From Metapseudomonas sp043392685 (GTDB taxonomy: Bacteria > Pseudomonadota > Gammaproteobacteria > Pseudomonadales > Pseudomonadaceae): a stretch of 64,000 nt of DNA. Positions 53,827 to 61,845 of this stretch are shown piece after piece (positions within the stretch are counted from its first letter, which is position 1; each line of letters begins with the position of its first letter). The notes below the pieces were generated by a model, which was given only the letters and a program-made list of their open reading frames with translations, did no database searches and was not told the DNA's origin. The position numbers were made by a program, and so were the translations under genes. The stretch is from the NCBI GenBank assembly GCA_043392685.1, contig JBHZGM010000007.1; one strand, given 5' to 3'.

Positions 53827-55014
53827 ATGCTGACAGACACTCAACGCGACATCATCAAGGCGACAGTTCCGTTGTTGGAAACCGGTGGTGAGGCGCTTAC
53901 CACACACTTCTACAAGTTAATGCTTAGCGAATACCCGGAAGTTCGCCCGCTGTTCAACCAGGCTCACCAAAGCAGCGGCGCGCAGCAGCGAGCGCTTGCA
54001 AACGGCGTACTTCAGTATGCGCGCCATATCGACAGGCTCGAGGCTCTCGGCCCACTGGCCGCGCAGATCGTAAACAAGCACGTGTCACTGCAGATTCAAC
54101 CTGAACACTACCCCATCGTCGGCACCTGTTTGCTGCGCGCTATCCGCGAAGTGCTGGGCTCGGACTTAGCGACCGATGAAGTGATTGCGGCCTGGGGGGC
54201 GGCATACCAGCAGCTCGCCGATATTCTGATTGAGGCCGAGCGCGAGGCCTATGCTTCCCTGGCTGCCGCGCCTGGAGGGTGGCGAGGCGGTCGTGAGTTT
54301 CGCGTGGTCCGCAAGGTGCCTGAGAGCGTCGAAATCAGCTCTTTCTACCTGGAGCCCGTTGATGGTGGTTCGGTGGTGGACTTCAAGGCGGGCCAATACA
54401 TCAGTCTGCGCCTGATCGTGGGTGGCCAGGAAATTCGTCGTAACTACTCGCTGTCAGCCGCCGCCAATGGACGTGGCTATCGCATCAGTGTCAAGCGCGA
54501 GCCCGGTGGAGTGGCCTCCAATTACCTGCATGACCTTGTGAGCGAGGGAAGCACTCTGGAGCTGTTCCCGCCAGCTGGGGAGTTCACGCTCAACGACAGC
54601 AACAGACCCCTGGTGCTGATTAGTGGGGGCGTAGGCATCACGCCGACACTGGCCATGGCCGAGGCTGCATTAGCTGGCAGCAATCGCCGCATCATCTTCA
54701 TCCACTATGCACGCAGTGCACAGGTGCATGCCTTCGGCGAGCAGATCGATTCCTGGGAGTCGCACCACCCGCAGTTTCAACGGTTTGTCGTCTACGAGGA
54801 GGTTGAGGCACAGGCACCGCGTGAGCCGGATGCAGTCGGCCGGCCCACATTTGCCCAATTGCAGCAATGGCTACCTGCAGACCTTGATTTCGATGCCTAT
54901 TTCCTGGGGCCGAAGCCGTTCATGGCCTTCATCAAGCGAACTTTGCGCGAACTGGGCTTGCCCGAGACGAGAGCTCGTTATGAGTTCTTTGGCCCCTCTG
55001 AAGCATTGAGCTAG
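53827..55014 (+). CDS. hmp: Flavohemoglobin, nitric oxide dioxygenase
   Basis: 395 residues. Globin domain (1-140) with the proximal His in IVNKHVSLQIQPEHYPIVG, FAD-binding domain with RNYSLSAA, NAD-binding domain with LISGGVGITPTLAM and the C-terminal YFLGPKPFM ... YEFFGP. It oxidises NO to nitrate using O2 and NAD(P)H. In this neighbourhood it would deal with NO arising from nitrite made by nitronate monooxygenases, an inference. Confidence 0.93.
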   Translation: MLTDTQRDIIKATVPLLETGGEALTTHFYKLMLSEYPEVRPLFNQAHQSSGAQQRALANGVLQYARHIDRLEALGPLAAQIVNKHVSLQIQPEHYPIVGTCLLRAIREVLGSDLATDEVIAAWGAAYQQLADILIEAEREAYASLAAAPGGWRGGREFRVVRKVPESVEISSFYLEPVDGGSVVDFKAGQYISLRLIVGGQEIRRNYSLSAAANGRGYRISVKREPGGVASNYLHDLVSEGSTLELFPPAGEFTLNDSNRPLVLISGGVGITPTLAMAEAALAGSNRRIIFIHYARSAQVHAFGEQIDSWESHHPQFQRFVVYEEVEAQAPREPDAVGRPTFAQLQQWLPADLDFDAYFLGPKPFMAFIKRTLRELGLPETRARYEFFGPSEALS

Positions 55015-55099
55015 GCCGCCTCCTGGGTCCCAATCTCTGCCACGGCAGGGGCGGGGGGCCAATCGGCCGACTCGAGACTACCCACACAGGACAATCAGT

Positions 55100-55489
55100 A
55101 TGCCGCTTCTCAAGTTTGACCTTATCCAGGGACGCAGTGACGAAGAGCTCCGTACCCTCTTGGATGTAGCCCACCACGCCATGGTGCAAGCCTTCGAAGT
55201 TCCATCCAGCGATCGTTATCAATGTGTCACGCAGCATCGTCCGGGCGAACTTGTGCTGGAGGACACGGGGCTGGGTTACGCGCGTTCGGCAAGCGTCGTC
55301 TTACTGACGATTATTTCGCGGCCGCGCTCGCAGGAGCAGAAGACGGAGTTCTACCGCTTACTGGTCGACAAGCTGCAAACCGAATGCGGTCTATCAGCGG
55401 ATGATCTAATCGTTTCGCTGGTGGAGAACAGCGACGCGGACTGGTCCTTCGGCCGTGGGAAGGCGCAGTTCCTGACCGGGGAGCTCTAA
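55100..55489 (+). CDS. Tautomerase superfamily protein
   Basis: 129 residues starting MPLLKFDLIQGRSDEELRTLLDVAHHAMVQAFEVPSSDRYQCVTQHRP; Pro2 becomes the catalytic N-terminal proline. The length corresponds to a fused double-length tautomerase (tautomerase_2 group). Substrate unknown. Lies 85 bp after the flavohemoglobin. Confidence 0.82.
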   Translation: MPLLKFDLIQGRSDEELRTLLDVAHHAMVQAFEVPSSDRYQCVTQHRPGELVLEDTGLGYARSASVVLLTIISRPRSQEQKTEFYRLLVDKLQTECGLSADDLIVSLVENSDADWSFGRGKAQFLTGEL

Positions 55490-55652
55490 TCGCCGCAGAC
55501 AAAGCGCTCAGTTAGTCGGCCGGCCAAGTGCCGGAGCTGGGCTCAGAGCAGACTACTGCTCGGGCGCCTGTCCTCGCGTTTAGTCAGTTCGAGGTCGAGC
55601 TTACTGCAAGTGCTGCGAACACAAGCTTTCCTCAAATTCCTGGAGTACTGAA

Positions 55653-56279
55653 ATGACCATTAAGCTCTATCACCATCCGCTTTCAGGTCACTCTCATCGC
55701 GCACTCCTCGCACTGTCGTTACTTGGTGTGCGGTATGAGCTTGTTTATATCGACCTCAAGACCAAGCAGCAGAAGTCGCCCGAATTTCTAAAGATGAACC
55801 CGTTCGGCCAGATCCCCGTATTGGACGACGAGGGGACGATCATCACCGACTCCAATGCCATCTTGGTGTATCTGGCTGCTAAGTACGACGTTGCAAGTCG
55901 GTGGATCCCACGTGACCCCAAGGGTGCGGCGCGAGTGCAGGTTTGGTTCTCCGTGGCCGCCGGCCAGCTCGCGTTCGGGCCAGCTGCGGCGCGACGAGTC
56001 ACTGTCTTTGGCGCTGTGCTGGACACGCAGGACGCTATCGCCCGCTCGCACACCTTGCTCACACTGATGAACAGCGAGTTGGACGGGCGTAGTTTCCTTG
56101 TGGGGGATTCGGCCACCTTTGCTGACGTCGCGATCTACAGCTACATCGTCAACGCGCCTGAAGGAAACGTTTCGTTATCGGACTATCCGAACGTTCAGGC
56201 TTGGCTCGCACGCGTGGAGGCATTGCCTGGCTTTGTACCGTTCAATACCACTGCAGCCGGCCTTCGAACGACCGCCTAA
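55653..56279 (+). CDS. Glutathione S-transferase
   Basis: 208 residues: IKLYHHPLSGHSHRALLALSLLGVRYELVYIDLKTKQQKSPEFLKMNPFGQIPVLDDEGTIITDSNAILVYLAAKY, a typical N-terminal GST domain with NPFGQIPVLDD and DSNAI, then the helical domain ending FADVAIYSYIVNAPEGNVSLSDYPNVQAWLARVEALPGF. Last gene of the accessory mosaic, directly before aceA. Confidence 0.88.
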   Translation: MTIKLYHHPLSGHSHRALLALSLLGVRYELVYIDLKTKQQKSPEFLKMNPFGQIPVLDDEGTIITDSNAILVYLAAKYDVASRWIPRDPKGAARVQVWFSVAAGQLAFGPAAARRVTVFGAVLDTQDAIARSHTLLTLMNSELDGRSFLVGDSATFADVAIYSYIVNAPEGNVSLSDYPNVQAWLARVEALPGFVPFNTTAAGLRTTA

Positions 56280-56329
56280 GCGGGTGCAAAGTCGGTGCTC
56301 AACTCCATACATACTTTGAAGGATTGACC

Positions 56330-57925
56330 ATGTCCGCTTATCAAAACGACATCAAGGCCATTGCCGCTCTGAAAGAAGCAAACGGCAACAGCTGGAGCGC
56401 TATCAACCCCGAGTCGGTTGCCCGCATGCGCGCCCAGAACCGCTTCAAGACCGGTTTGGATATCGCCAAGTACACCGCGGCCATCATGCGCAAGGACATG
56501 GCCGAGTACGACGCCGACTCCTCCGTCTACACCCAGTCCCTGGGCTGCTGGCACGGCTTCATCGGTCAGCAGAAGCTGATCTCCATCAAGAAGCACCTGA
56601 AGACCACCAACAAGCGCTACCTCTACCTGTCCGGCTGGATGGTGGCCGCGCTGCGTTCCGAGTTCGGCCCGCTGCCCGACCAGTCGATGCACGAGAAGAC
56701 TGCCGTCGCCAACCTGATCGAAGAGCTCTACACCTTCCTGCGCCAGGCTGACGCCCGCGAACTGGACCTGCTGTTCACCGCGCTGGACGCCGCCCGTGCT
56801 GCCGGCGACAAGGCCAAGGAGGACGAAATCCAGGCTCAGATCGACGGCTATGAAACCCACGTGGTACCGATCATCGCCGACATCGACGCCGGTTTCGGCA
56901 ACCCGGAAGCCACCTACCTGCTGGCCAAGAAGATGATCGAAGCCGGTGCCTGCTGCATCCAGATCGAGAACCAGGTGTCCGACGAGAAGCAGTGCGGTCA
57001 CCAGGACGGCAAGGTTACTGTTCCGCACGAAGACTTCCTCGCCAAGATCAATGCCGTGCGCTACGCCTTCCTCGAGCTGGGCGTGGATGACGGCGTGATC
57101 GTCGCCCGTACCGACTCCCTGGGCGCCGGCCTGACCAAGCAGATCGCCGTGACCAAGCAACCGGGCGACCTGGGCGACCAGTACAACTCTTTCCTGGACT
57201 GCGAAGAAATCTCCGCCGCCGAACTGAAGAACGGCGACGTGGTGATCAACCGCGACGGCAAGCTGCTGCGTCCCAAGCGCCTGGCTTCCAACCTGTTCCA
57301 GTTCCGCAAGGGCACCGGCGAAGACCGCTGCGTCCTGGACTGCATCACCTCGCTGCAGAACGGTGCCGACCTGCTGTGGATCGAAACCGAGAAGCCCCAC
57401 GTTGGCCAGATCAAAGGCATGGTTGACCGCATCCGTCAGGTCATCCCGAACGCTAAGCTGGTGTACAACAACAGCCCGTCCTTCAACTGGACGCTGAACT
57501 TCCGCCAGCAGGTATTCGATGCGTTCGTTGCCGAAGGCAAGGACGTCTCCGCCTACGACCGCGCCAACCTGATGAGCGTGGAATACGACGAGACCGAACT
57601 GGCCCAGATCGCCGACGAGAAGATCCGTACCTTCCAGCGCGACGGTTCGGCTCACGCCGGCATCTTCCACCACCTGATCACCCTGCCGACCTACCACACC
57701 GCAGCCCTGTCCACCGACAATCTGGCCAAGGGCTACTTCGCCAACCAGGGCATGCTGGCCTACGTGAAGGGCGTGCAGCGTCAGGAAATCCGCCAGGGCA
57801 TCGCCTGCGTCAAACACCAGAACATGGCTGGTTCCGACATCGGCGACAACCACAAGGAGTACTTCTCGGGCGAGGCAGCTCTGAAGGCCAGCGGTGAAGA
57901 CAACACCATGAACCAGTTCCACTAA
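56330..57925 (+). CDS. aceA: Isocitrate lyase
   Basis: 531 residues, the length of the Pseudomonas subtype. Start at MSAYQNDIKAIAALKEANGNSWSAINPESVARMRAQNRF after AAGGATTGACC. The catalytic loop is KKMIEAGACCIQIENQVSDEKQCGHQDGKVTVPHEDFLAKINAVRYA with the active Cys in KQCGHQ. It splits isocitrate to glyoxylate and succinate in the glyoxylate shunt, used on acetate and fatty acids. The codon usage and GC are those of core genes. Confidence 0.95.
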   Translation: MSAYQNDIKAIAALKEANGNSWSAINPESVARMRAQNRFKTGLDIAKYTAAIMRKDMAEYDADSSVYTQSLGCWHGFIGQQKLISIKKHLKTTNKRYLYLSGWMVAALRSEFGPLPDQSMHEKTAVANLIEELYTFLRQADARELDLLFTALDAARAAGDKAKEDEIQAQIDGYETHVVPIIADIDAGFGNPEATYLLAKKMIEAGACCIQIENQVSDEKQCGHQDGKVTVPHEDFLAKINAVRYAFLELGVDDGVIVARTDSLGAGLTKQIAVTKQPGDLGDQYNSFLDCEEISAAELKNGDVVINRDGKLLRPKRLASNLFQFRKGTGEDRCVLDCITSLQNGADLLWIETEKPHVGQIKGMVDRIRQVIPNAKLVYNNSPSFNWTLNFRQQVFDAFVAEGKDVSAYDRANLMSVEYDETELAQIADEKIRTFQRDGSAHAGIFHHLITLPTYHTAALSTDNLAKGYFANQGMLAYVKGVQRQEIRQGIACVKHQNMAGSDIGDNHKEYFSGEAALKASGEDNTMNQFH

Positions 57926-57976
57926 TCGGAACTGCCAGCGGCCGACCACGCACCGGCCGGATATGGCGTGTCGGAG

Positions 57977-58001
57977 AACCCCGGTGCATGCACCGGGGTT
58001 T
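57977..58001 (+). terminator. aceA terminator
   Basis: AACCCCGGTGCA and its exact complement TGCACCGGGGTT meet without spacer to form a 24-bp palindrome followed by T residues, 50 bp after the aceA stop. Confidence 0.75.
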
Positions 58002-58021
58002 CCGGCCTTAGACGAGAGCGC

Positions 58022-58348
58022 ATGGTGAACTTCATGTTCAGCGATGAAGACCAAGACCTCAGCAATTTCGGACGCGATGATTTTTTCAATGACGGCGGTA
58101 GCGCAATCTCGGCCTGGGGCATCGACCGGCGCATGACGGAGCACCTCCACGCCCAGGGCATCAGAACCGCCTGGGATTTGGCCCAAGCTGACGCCTGTTC
58201 GGCCAGGCGGCGTTCCCGTGGCGCCGGATTGGGGTATGTGCCGGGAATTGATGAGCCAGAGCTATACAACGCGGCTCGATCAGTTGTGGGCAGTCTTTTG
58301 AGGCGTCACGGAGGGACGGTGTTTCGACGAAGGCGTGTATTGCAGTAG
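58022..58348 (+). pseudogene. UmuC/ImuB-like DNA polymerase fragment
   Basis: 108 residues; the centre ISAWGIDRRMTEHLHAQGIRTAWDLAQADACSARRRSRGAGL corresponds to the helix-hairpin-helix part of UmuC-type Y-family polymerases (pattern VWGxGRR-x-L-x-GI-T-A-DLAxAD). The catalytic domain is absent. It is probably a remnant or a short derived protein; expression cannot be judged. Confidence 0.5.
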
Positions 58349-58453
58349 GGGATGAGTTGGCTGGGGTCGGAATCCGCCCCCAGGCCGGAGATTACTGGAG
58401 CCAGGATTTCACAGTTTCTGCGCCAAACTCGGCTTTCCAGGCATTCATAGCGC

Positions 58454-58975
58454 TTAACCCTTGGGGGCGTCTTCCCTGGCCTTGAGGGTTGGAATGAAGG
58501 TACCGGTTGGAAGCACCAAGCGCAGCGGGTTCACCGGAGAGGCGGTGAATCCGAGGCTGCCGTAGTAAATCGCCGCATCCACATCCTTGGCGTCTACCGC
58601 AAGGAACGCCACGCCTGCATGTTTCGAGCTCGCGTAGACGCGCCTGAAGACGTCTGCGATGAGTCGCTTACCCAGACCTTTACCTTGCTGCCCCTTCTCG
58701 ACCGCCAGACGACTTAGGAGCACCGCAGGAAGCGGATAGCGAGGTAACCCCTTGGCCAACTCGGCGGTCACGTCGGTAAGCAAGATTGAGGTGCTAGCGA
58801 GGGTGTAGTAGCCGGCCAGAGCCCCGTCCTCAAGGTAGAGGAACGTCCTGGAGACGTTACGCTTTTCGTCCTGGGTGGCTTGCTTCGCGATATATGTGTT
58901 GAGGGCCGGGTGCTTACCGCAATCGAACGCATCCCGCGCCACTGCCTTGTCGTAGGCGGTGGTGATGAAGTCCAT
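58454..58975 (-). CDS. GNAT acetyltransferase, toxin-like
   Basis: 173 residues. LSRLAVEKGQQGKGLGKRLIADVFRRV is the acetyl-CoA-binding motif A, and AFLAVDAKDVDAAIYYGSLGFTASPVNPLRLVLP is the C-terminal pattern of TacT/AtaT-type toxins, as is the opening FDCGKHPALNTYIAKQATQDEKRNVSRTFLYLEDGALAGYYTLAS. Such toxins acetylate aminoacyl-tRNA. A 120-residue gene lies 3 bp upstream in the position of an antitoxin. Confidence 0.8.
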   Translation of the reverse strand: MDFITTAYDKAVARDAFDCGKHPALNTYIAKQATQDEKRNVSRTFLYLEDGALAGYYTLASTSILLTDVTAELAKGLPRYPLPAVLLSRLAVEKGQQGKGLGKRLIADVFRRVYASSKHAGVAFLAVDAKDVDAAIYYGSLGFTASPVNPLRLVLPTGTFIPTLKAREDAPKG

Positions 58976-58978
58976 TTA

Positions 58979-59341
58979 TCAGTGCAGTTCCAGGAGGGCC
59001 GCGAGCTTTTTGTTGGGCTTGCCGGGGTTATCCAGCAGGTCGATAGCGGTCTCGGCCTTGAGCACAGTTACGCCATCCTCGGCCAGGGCCTTGGTCAGGT
59101 CGACAGGCTCTTCGGTGACAGCAAGACGCTTCATGTCGCCAAGGATCTGCCGCTCGAGCTCCTTGACCTGCACCTTGGTCACCTTTACAGCAGCCTTTCC
59201 GTAGTTAGAAAAGCGATCAGCGATTTTTACAGTCAGCACGCTGCCCCAACGCACATGCATGGCGCCGGTATCTTTTTTGATTTCGACGAAACCGCCTTTC
59301 AAAGCTGGTTTCTTGGGTTTGTCTTCGCGAGCTGCGGACAT
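58979..59341 (-). CDS. Unknown partner protein upstream of the GNAT gene
   Basis: 120 residues with an excellent ribosome binding site (AAGGAGGAACC). Basic N-terminus (MSAAREDKPKKPALKGGFVEIKKDTGAMHVRWG), then a helical middle and acidic end. It does not look like the ribbon-helix-helix DUF1778 antitoxins that usually precede GNAT toxins. Coupling with the GNAT gene (3 bp apart) suggests function as its antitoxin or regulator, by position only. Confidence 0.65.
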   Translation of the reverse strand: MSAAREDKPKKPALKGGFVEIKKDTGAMHVRWGSVLTVKIADRFSNYGKAAVKVTKVQVKELERQILGDMKRLAVTEEPVDLTKALAEDGVTVLKAETAIDLLDNPGKPNKKLAALLELH

Positions 59342-59475
59342 GGTTCCTCCTTGGTGCAGCTCAATTATTGCACAGCAGCGGCACTGGAGAAAGAAATCAA
59401 CCCACGAGCCTCGGCCCTAGAGCGTCCGGTTGGAAGGAGCTTCGCAAAATATATAAACGCAAGCAAAATTTATGC

Positions 59476-59492
59476 GCAGTAAAATTTACTGC
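59476..59492. promoter_or_regulatory. 17-bp perfect palindrome
   Basis: GCAGTAAA-A-TTTACTGC, extending to ATG...CAT with one mismatch on each side, inside an AT-rich patch. It looks like a repressor site between the leftward GNAT pair and the rightward gene. Confidence 0.6.
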
Positions 59493-59645
59493 ACATAATT
59501 GGGTTCGGGGTTATGTTGAGTGGATGCCGTGGGACTATGTCCGGCCACGGCTTCCACGTAACATCAACCCCGGATTATGGGAAGCCGATTGGTACCACCT
59601 TCACGTCCATCTCCTTCCCGGCCAGCACCGACTCCTTCCGCAATC

Positions 59646-59773
59646 GGTACCATTTTCGTCCTCGAGCAGCTGACCAGGTGGAACGAAAAGGTACCAAACC
59701 CCCTAGACAGCACTTTATGATTTGGTACCATTTCCCCGCCGGCAGATCTCGACCAGGTCGGCGAAAAGGTACC
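59646..59773. repeat. Two inverted-repeat units bounded by GGTACC
   Basis: Unit 1 (59646-59695) starts GGTACCATTTTCGTCC and ends GGAACGAAAAGGTACC; unit 2 (59724-59773) starts GGTACCATTTCCCCGCC and ends GGCGAAAAGGTACC. Both are 50 bp long with GACCAGGT in the middle and are 78 bp apart. Further boxes of the same type lie at 59591, 60049 and 60104. Confidence 0.8.
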
Positions 59774-59791
59774 AAAAAGGAGGGTGCTGCT

Positions 59792-60187
59792 GTGCTTATC
59801 AAATTCGACGTAGATGACGCTCTGGCTGATCGCATGAAGGCGCAGTACGGGCAGAAGGTCGCCAGCAAGGCTTTTCATCAGGCCGCTATAGATTCGCTCG
59901 ACCTTGCTGCCCAGGTTCGCGGCTTGCGTCGTGACGTACAGGATCGCGATCAGGAAATCGCCGTGCTTCGCCAGACCCTGGAGCGGGCCCGTTCGGCTGC
60001 TGCTTTGCTGCTGGAGGCTTGTGGCCAGGGCGATCTTCTCAACGATTCGGTACCAGTTTCGCCATCATCTCGGCGCCGGCCGACTCCTGCAGAAGAACAG
60101 ATTGGTACCGAAACGGGCGTTTCCCCTCAGGCTGGCGAGTCTATGGATCACTTTCTTGCCCGTCTTTCCCGCCAAGGTCGTAGCTGA
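59792..60187 (+). CDS. Prophage protein with coiled coil, function unknown
   Basis: 131 residues from a GTG after AAGGAGGG. The first 45 residues (LIKFDVDDALADRMKAQYGQKVASKAFHQAAIDSLDLAAQ) look like a small helical DNA-binding or dimer domain; residues 50-80 form a coiled coil (LRRDVQDRDQEIAVLRQTLERARSAAALLLEA); the tail is disordered. Two GGTACC repeats lie inside its own 3' half. It could bind the GGTACC sites, which is only an inference from position. Confidence 0.6.
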   Translation: MLIKFDVDDALADRMKAQYGQKVASKAFHQAAIDSLDLAAQVRGLRRDVQDRDQEIAVLRQTLERARSAAALLLEACGQGDLLNDSVPVSPSSRRRPTPAEEQIGTETGVSPQAGESMDHFLARLSRQGRS

Positions 60188-60470
60188 TCACGTCAAGGGC
60201 CGCCGCACCGGCTCGTCGGAACACGCTTTACCGTTCCGGCGAACGGAGCGCCGGGCGAAGCGCACCCTTGAACGTACCCCGTCCAACTACTCTCCGCCTG
60301 GGATGCAGGGAGAGCTTTACCCCCTGCATCCCTGGCCTCGCCGAGAGCCCCCGGAGGGCCGCCGGAGGCGCTTTTGATTTGGCTGTTTGGGCGCCTCGGA
60401 TCGGCACCCGGCAGGGTGGGGGCGCTGTAACACCCCCACTTTACCCCGGAACTCCGGGGTAACCCCTCCC
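60188..60470. other. Hairpin-rich non-coding region, possible phage origin
   Basis: GGGATGCAGGG (60300-60310) pairs with CCCTGCATCCC (60322-60332). TTACCCCGG (60441-60449), loop AACT, CCGGGGTAA (60454-60462) is a second perfect stem just inside the repeat unit. Filamentous phage origins and terminators consist of such hairpins. No gene found. Confidence 0.5.
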
Positions 60471-60671
60471 TCAGTCCCCCTGCTTTTTGCTTCTCTTGCA
60501 GGTCAGGTACAGGTCTGGCGGGTCTAGGTTGTCGCGCTGTTTTTGCGCGATGGTGCTCATCAGCTCGAACCTGATTACGGCTGTCTGGCATTCGTCAAAT
60601 GTTGGAACCTTCACCAGTAGCATGGGGTTCGGGTCGTTCATGGCCATGCCTACCATTAGCATCCATTCCAC
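60471..60671 (-). CDS. Small prophage protein (copy 1)
   Basis: 66 residues from a GTG preceded by AAGAAGGGAT. MEWMLMVGMAMNDPNPMLLVKVPTFDECQTAVIRFELMSTIAQKQRDNLDPPDLYLTCKRSKKQGD; displayed in full it has one Cys pair and no membrane helix. Family not recognised. Shorter description: N-terminal MEWMLMVGMAMNDPNP, C-terminal CKRSKKQGD. Same gene occurs in copy 2. Confidence 0.5.
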   Translation of the reverse strand: MEWMLMVGMAMNDPNPMLLVKVPTFDECQTAVIRFELMSTIAQKQRDNLDPPDLYLTCKRSKKQGD

Positions 60672-60711
60672 GTTGTTATCCCTTCTTGTCCCGTCCGTAT
60701 CAGATTGATCT

Positions 60712-60900
60712 TCAATCCTTTTTTTTGTGGAAGCGTTGGTAGTCCTCGGGCGTCATTTCTTCCAGCCCTTTGAGGATGAGCCAGCGCAACACTTCAGTGT
60801 CTTTCACTGAAGCCTGTAGTTGGACCACCGCTTTCACTGTCTCTTTTTCAACCTTCCGCCANGTGGCGTCGTCGATGTGCTTGGTCGGCATTATTTCCAT
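60712..60900 (-). CDS. Small putative DNA-binding prophage protein (copy 1)
   Basis: 62 residues from MEIMPTKHIDDATWRKVEKE (one base is N here; the second copy gives Thr). The helical pattern with VKDTEVLRWLILKGLEEMTPEDY resembles small accessory DNA-binding proteins of plasmids and phages. It is divergent from rep across the palindromic control region, the place of a phage repressor. Function inferred by position. Confidence 0.55.
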   Translation of the reverse strand: MEIMPTKHIDDAXWRKVEKETVKAVVQLQASVKDTEVLRWLILKGLEEMTPEDYQRFHKKKD

Positions 60901-60950
60901 GTCCGTCAAGTGTTTGGCGCCTTTTATCGTAGCCTGATTTTCTTAGAGCC

Positions 60951-60979
60951 TTGACATTGAGATTCTAAGAATCTAATTT
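60951..60979 (+). promoter_or_regulatory. rep promoter with palindromic operator (copy 1)
   Basis: TTGACA (60951-60956), 17-bp spacer, TAATTT (60974-60979). The palindrome GATTCTAAGAATC (60961-60973) fills the spacer. Same as 62085-62113. Confidence 0.7.
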
Positions 60980-61027
60980 TCCGCCTGAATCTAATTTCTT
61001 AGAAACTGAGAAGGCGGAAGGGACTCG

Positions 61028-61564
61028 ATGTTTTACGACTGGGTCAAGGCCTATCAGGACTATCCGTACGACCTGCCCAAGGTCGCGGATATCTTGGTCC
61101 GTCGCTTCGACGCGGAGTCCGAAGAACTGCTCAGCGAATCCGCGCCGGCCTTCTTCGCAGAGGGTAGCTACTGCACCACGTTTCGCATTCATGTCTGCGG
61201 GCGCCGGATCACGGTTGATGGCAACGCCTCCCGGATCAATCGGCTCGACAACGTGTTCGGTATCGAGCGCCTGGACGATTGCATGAAGGTGATTAACGCG
61301 ATTTTGGCCGATGAGGGCCTGCCGCCGATGACCAAGTGCACGCGGGTGGATCGCCTGCAGGACGGGACTGCGCTGCCGGATGGGGCGGTTTTTCAGCGCC
61401 TCGACCTGACCAGTAATTTCTACGTCGGCAAGGGCAACGAACGCGCTTACCTGCGTGGCATTTCCAGCCAGCGCTACCGGAATTCCATCGGCTACCTGTA
61501 CCCGGACGGCAACACCTGTGTGTGGACGCCGAAGGGTGGCGAGAAAGCGGGGCGGCTGGTGTAA
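61028..61564 (+). pseudogene. Truncated rep copy (first half of replication protein gene)
   Basis: 178 residues identical to the start of the full gene at 62162, ending GGEKAGRLV and then a TAA made at the duplication junction. The catalytic part of the replication protein is incomplete, so this copy is probably non-functional, although a truncated protein could be made from its intact promoter and ribosome binding site. Confidence 0.85.
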
Positions 61565-61604
61565 CACCCCCACTTTACCCCGGAACTCCGGGGTAACCCC
61601 TCCC

Positions 61605-61805
61605 TCAGTCCCCCTGCTTTTTGCTTCTCTTGCAGGTCAGGTACAGGTCTGGCGGGTCTAGGTTGTCGCGCTGTTTTTGCGCGATGGTGCTCATCAGCTC
61701 GAACCTGATTACGGCTGTCTGGCATTCGTCAAATGTTGGAACCTTCACCAGTAGCATGGGGTTCGGGTCGTTCATGGCCATGCCTACCATTAGCATCCAT
61801 TCCAC
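61605..61805 (-). CDS. Small prophage protein (copy 2)
   Basis: Identical to the gene at 60471. GTG start with AAGAAGGGAT upstream; no recognised domain. Confidence 0.5.
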   Translation of the reverse strand: MEWMLMVGMAMNDPNPMLLVKVPTFDECQTAVIRFELMSTIAQKQRDNLDPPDLYLTCKRSKKQGD

Positions 61806-61845
61806 GTTGTTATCCCTTCTTGTCCCGTCCGTATCAGATTGATCT

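Larger units (their letters stand above)
59344..59791. other. Non-coding region with palindrome and GGTACC repeats
   Basis: 448 bases with the 17-bp palindrome GCAGTAAAATTTACTGC at 59476-59492 and five GGTACC boxes at 59591, 59646, 59690, 59724 and 59768. An open frame crosses the repeats but its composition is that of repeat DNA; no gene is supported until the GTG at 59792. Confidence 0.6.
60426..61563. repeat. Tandem duplication, copy 1 (period 1134 bp)
   Basis: Identical by eye to 61560-62697 apart from one N at about 60862. Holds the hairpin, two small leftward genes, the divergent control region and the first 178 codons of rep. Copies share TGTA at the junction (60426, 61560, 62694). 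Confidence 0.9.

Noticed and set aside
56276..58186. 636-codon minus-strand frame opposite aceA
   Set aside because: Shadow frame produced by the third-position GC bias of aceA.
59471..59505. Possible XerCD dif-like site (att site of a filamentous phage)
   Set aside because: The sequence is a palindrome of GCAGTAAA type and does not contain the expected XerC/XerD arms; operator is a better reading.
59513..59791. Upstream extension of the prophage gene at 59792 through the GGTACC repeats
   Set aside because: Lacks a ribosome binding site; GTG at 59792 has AAGGAGGG, and the extension is made of repeat DNA.
60965..61573. Minus-strand frame opposite the truncated rep gene (also at 62099)
   Set aside because: Shadow of rep; it runs through the promoter and operators.
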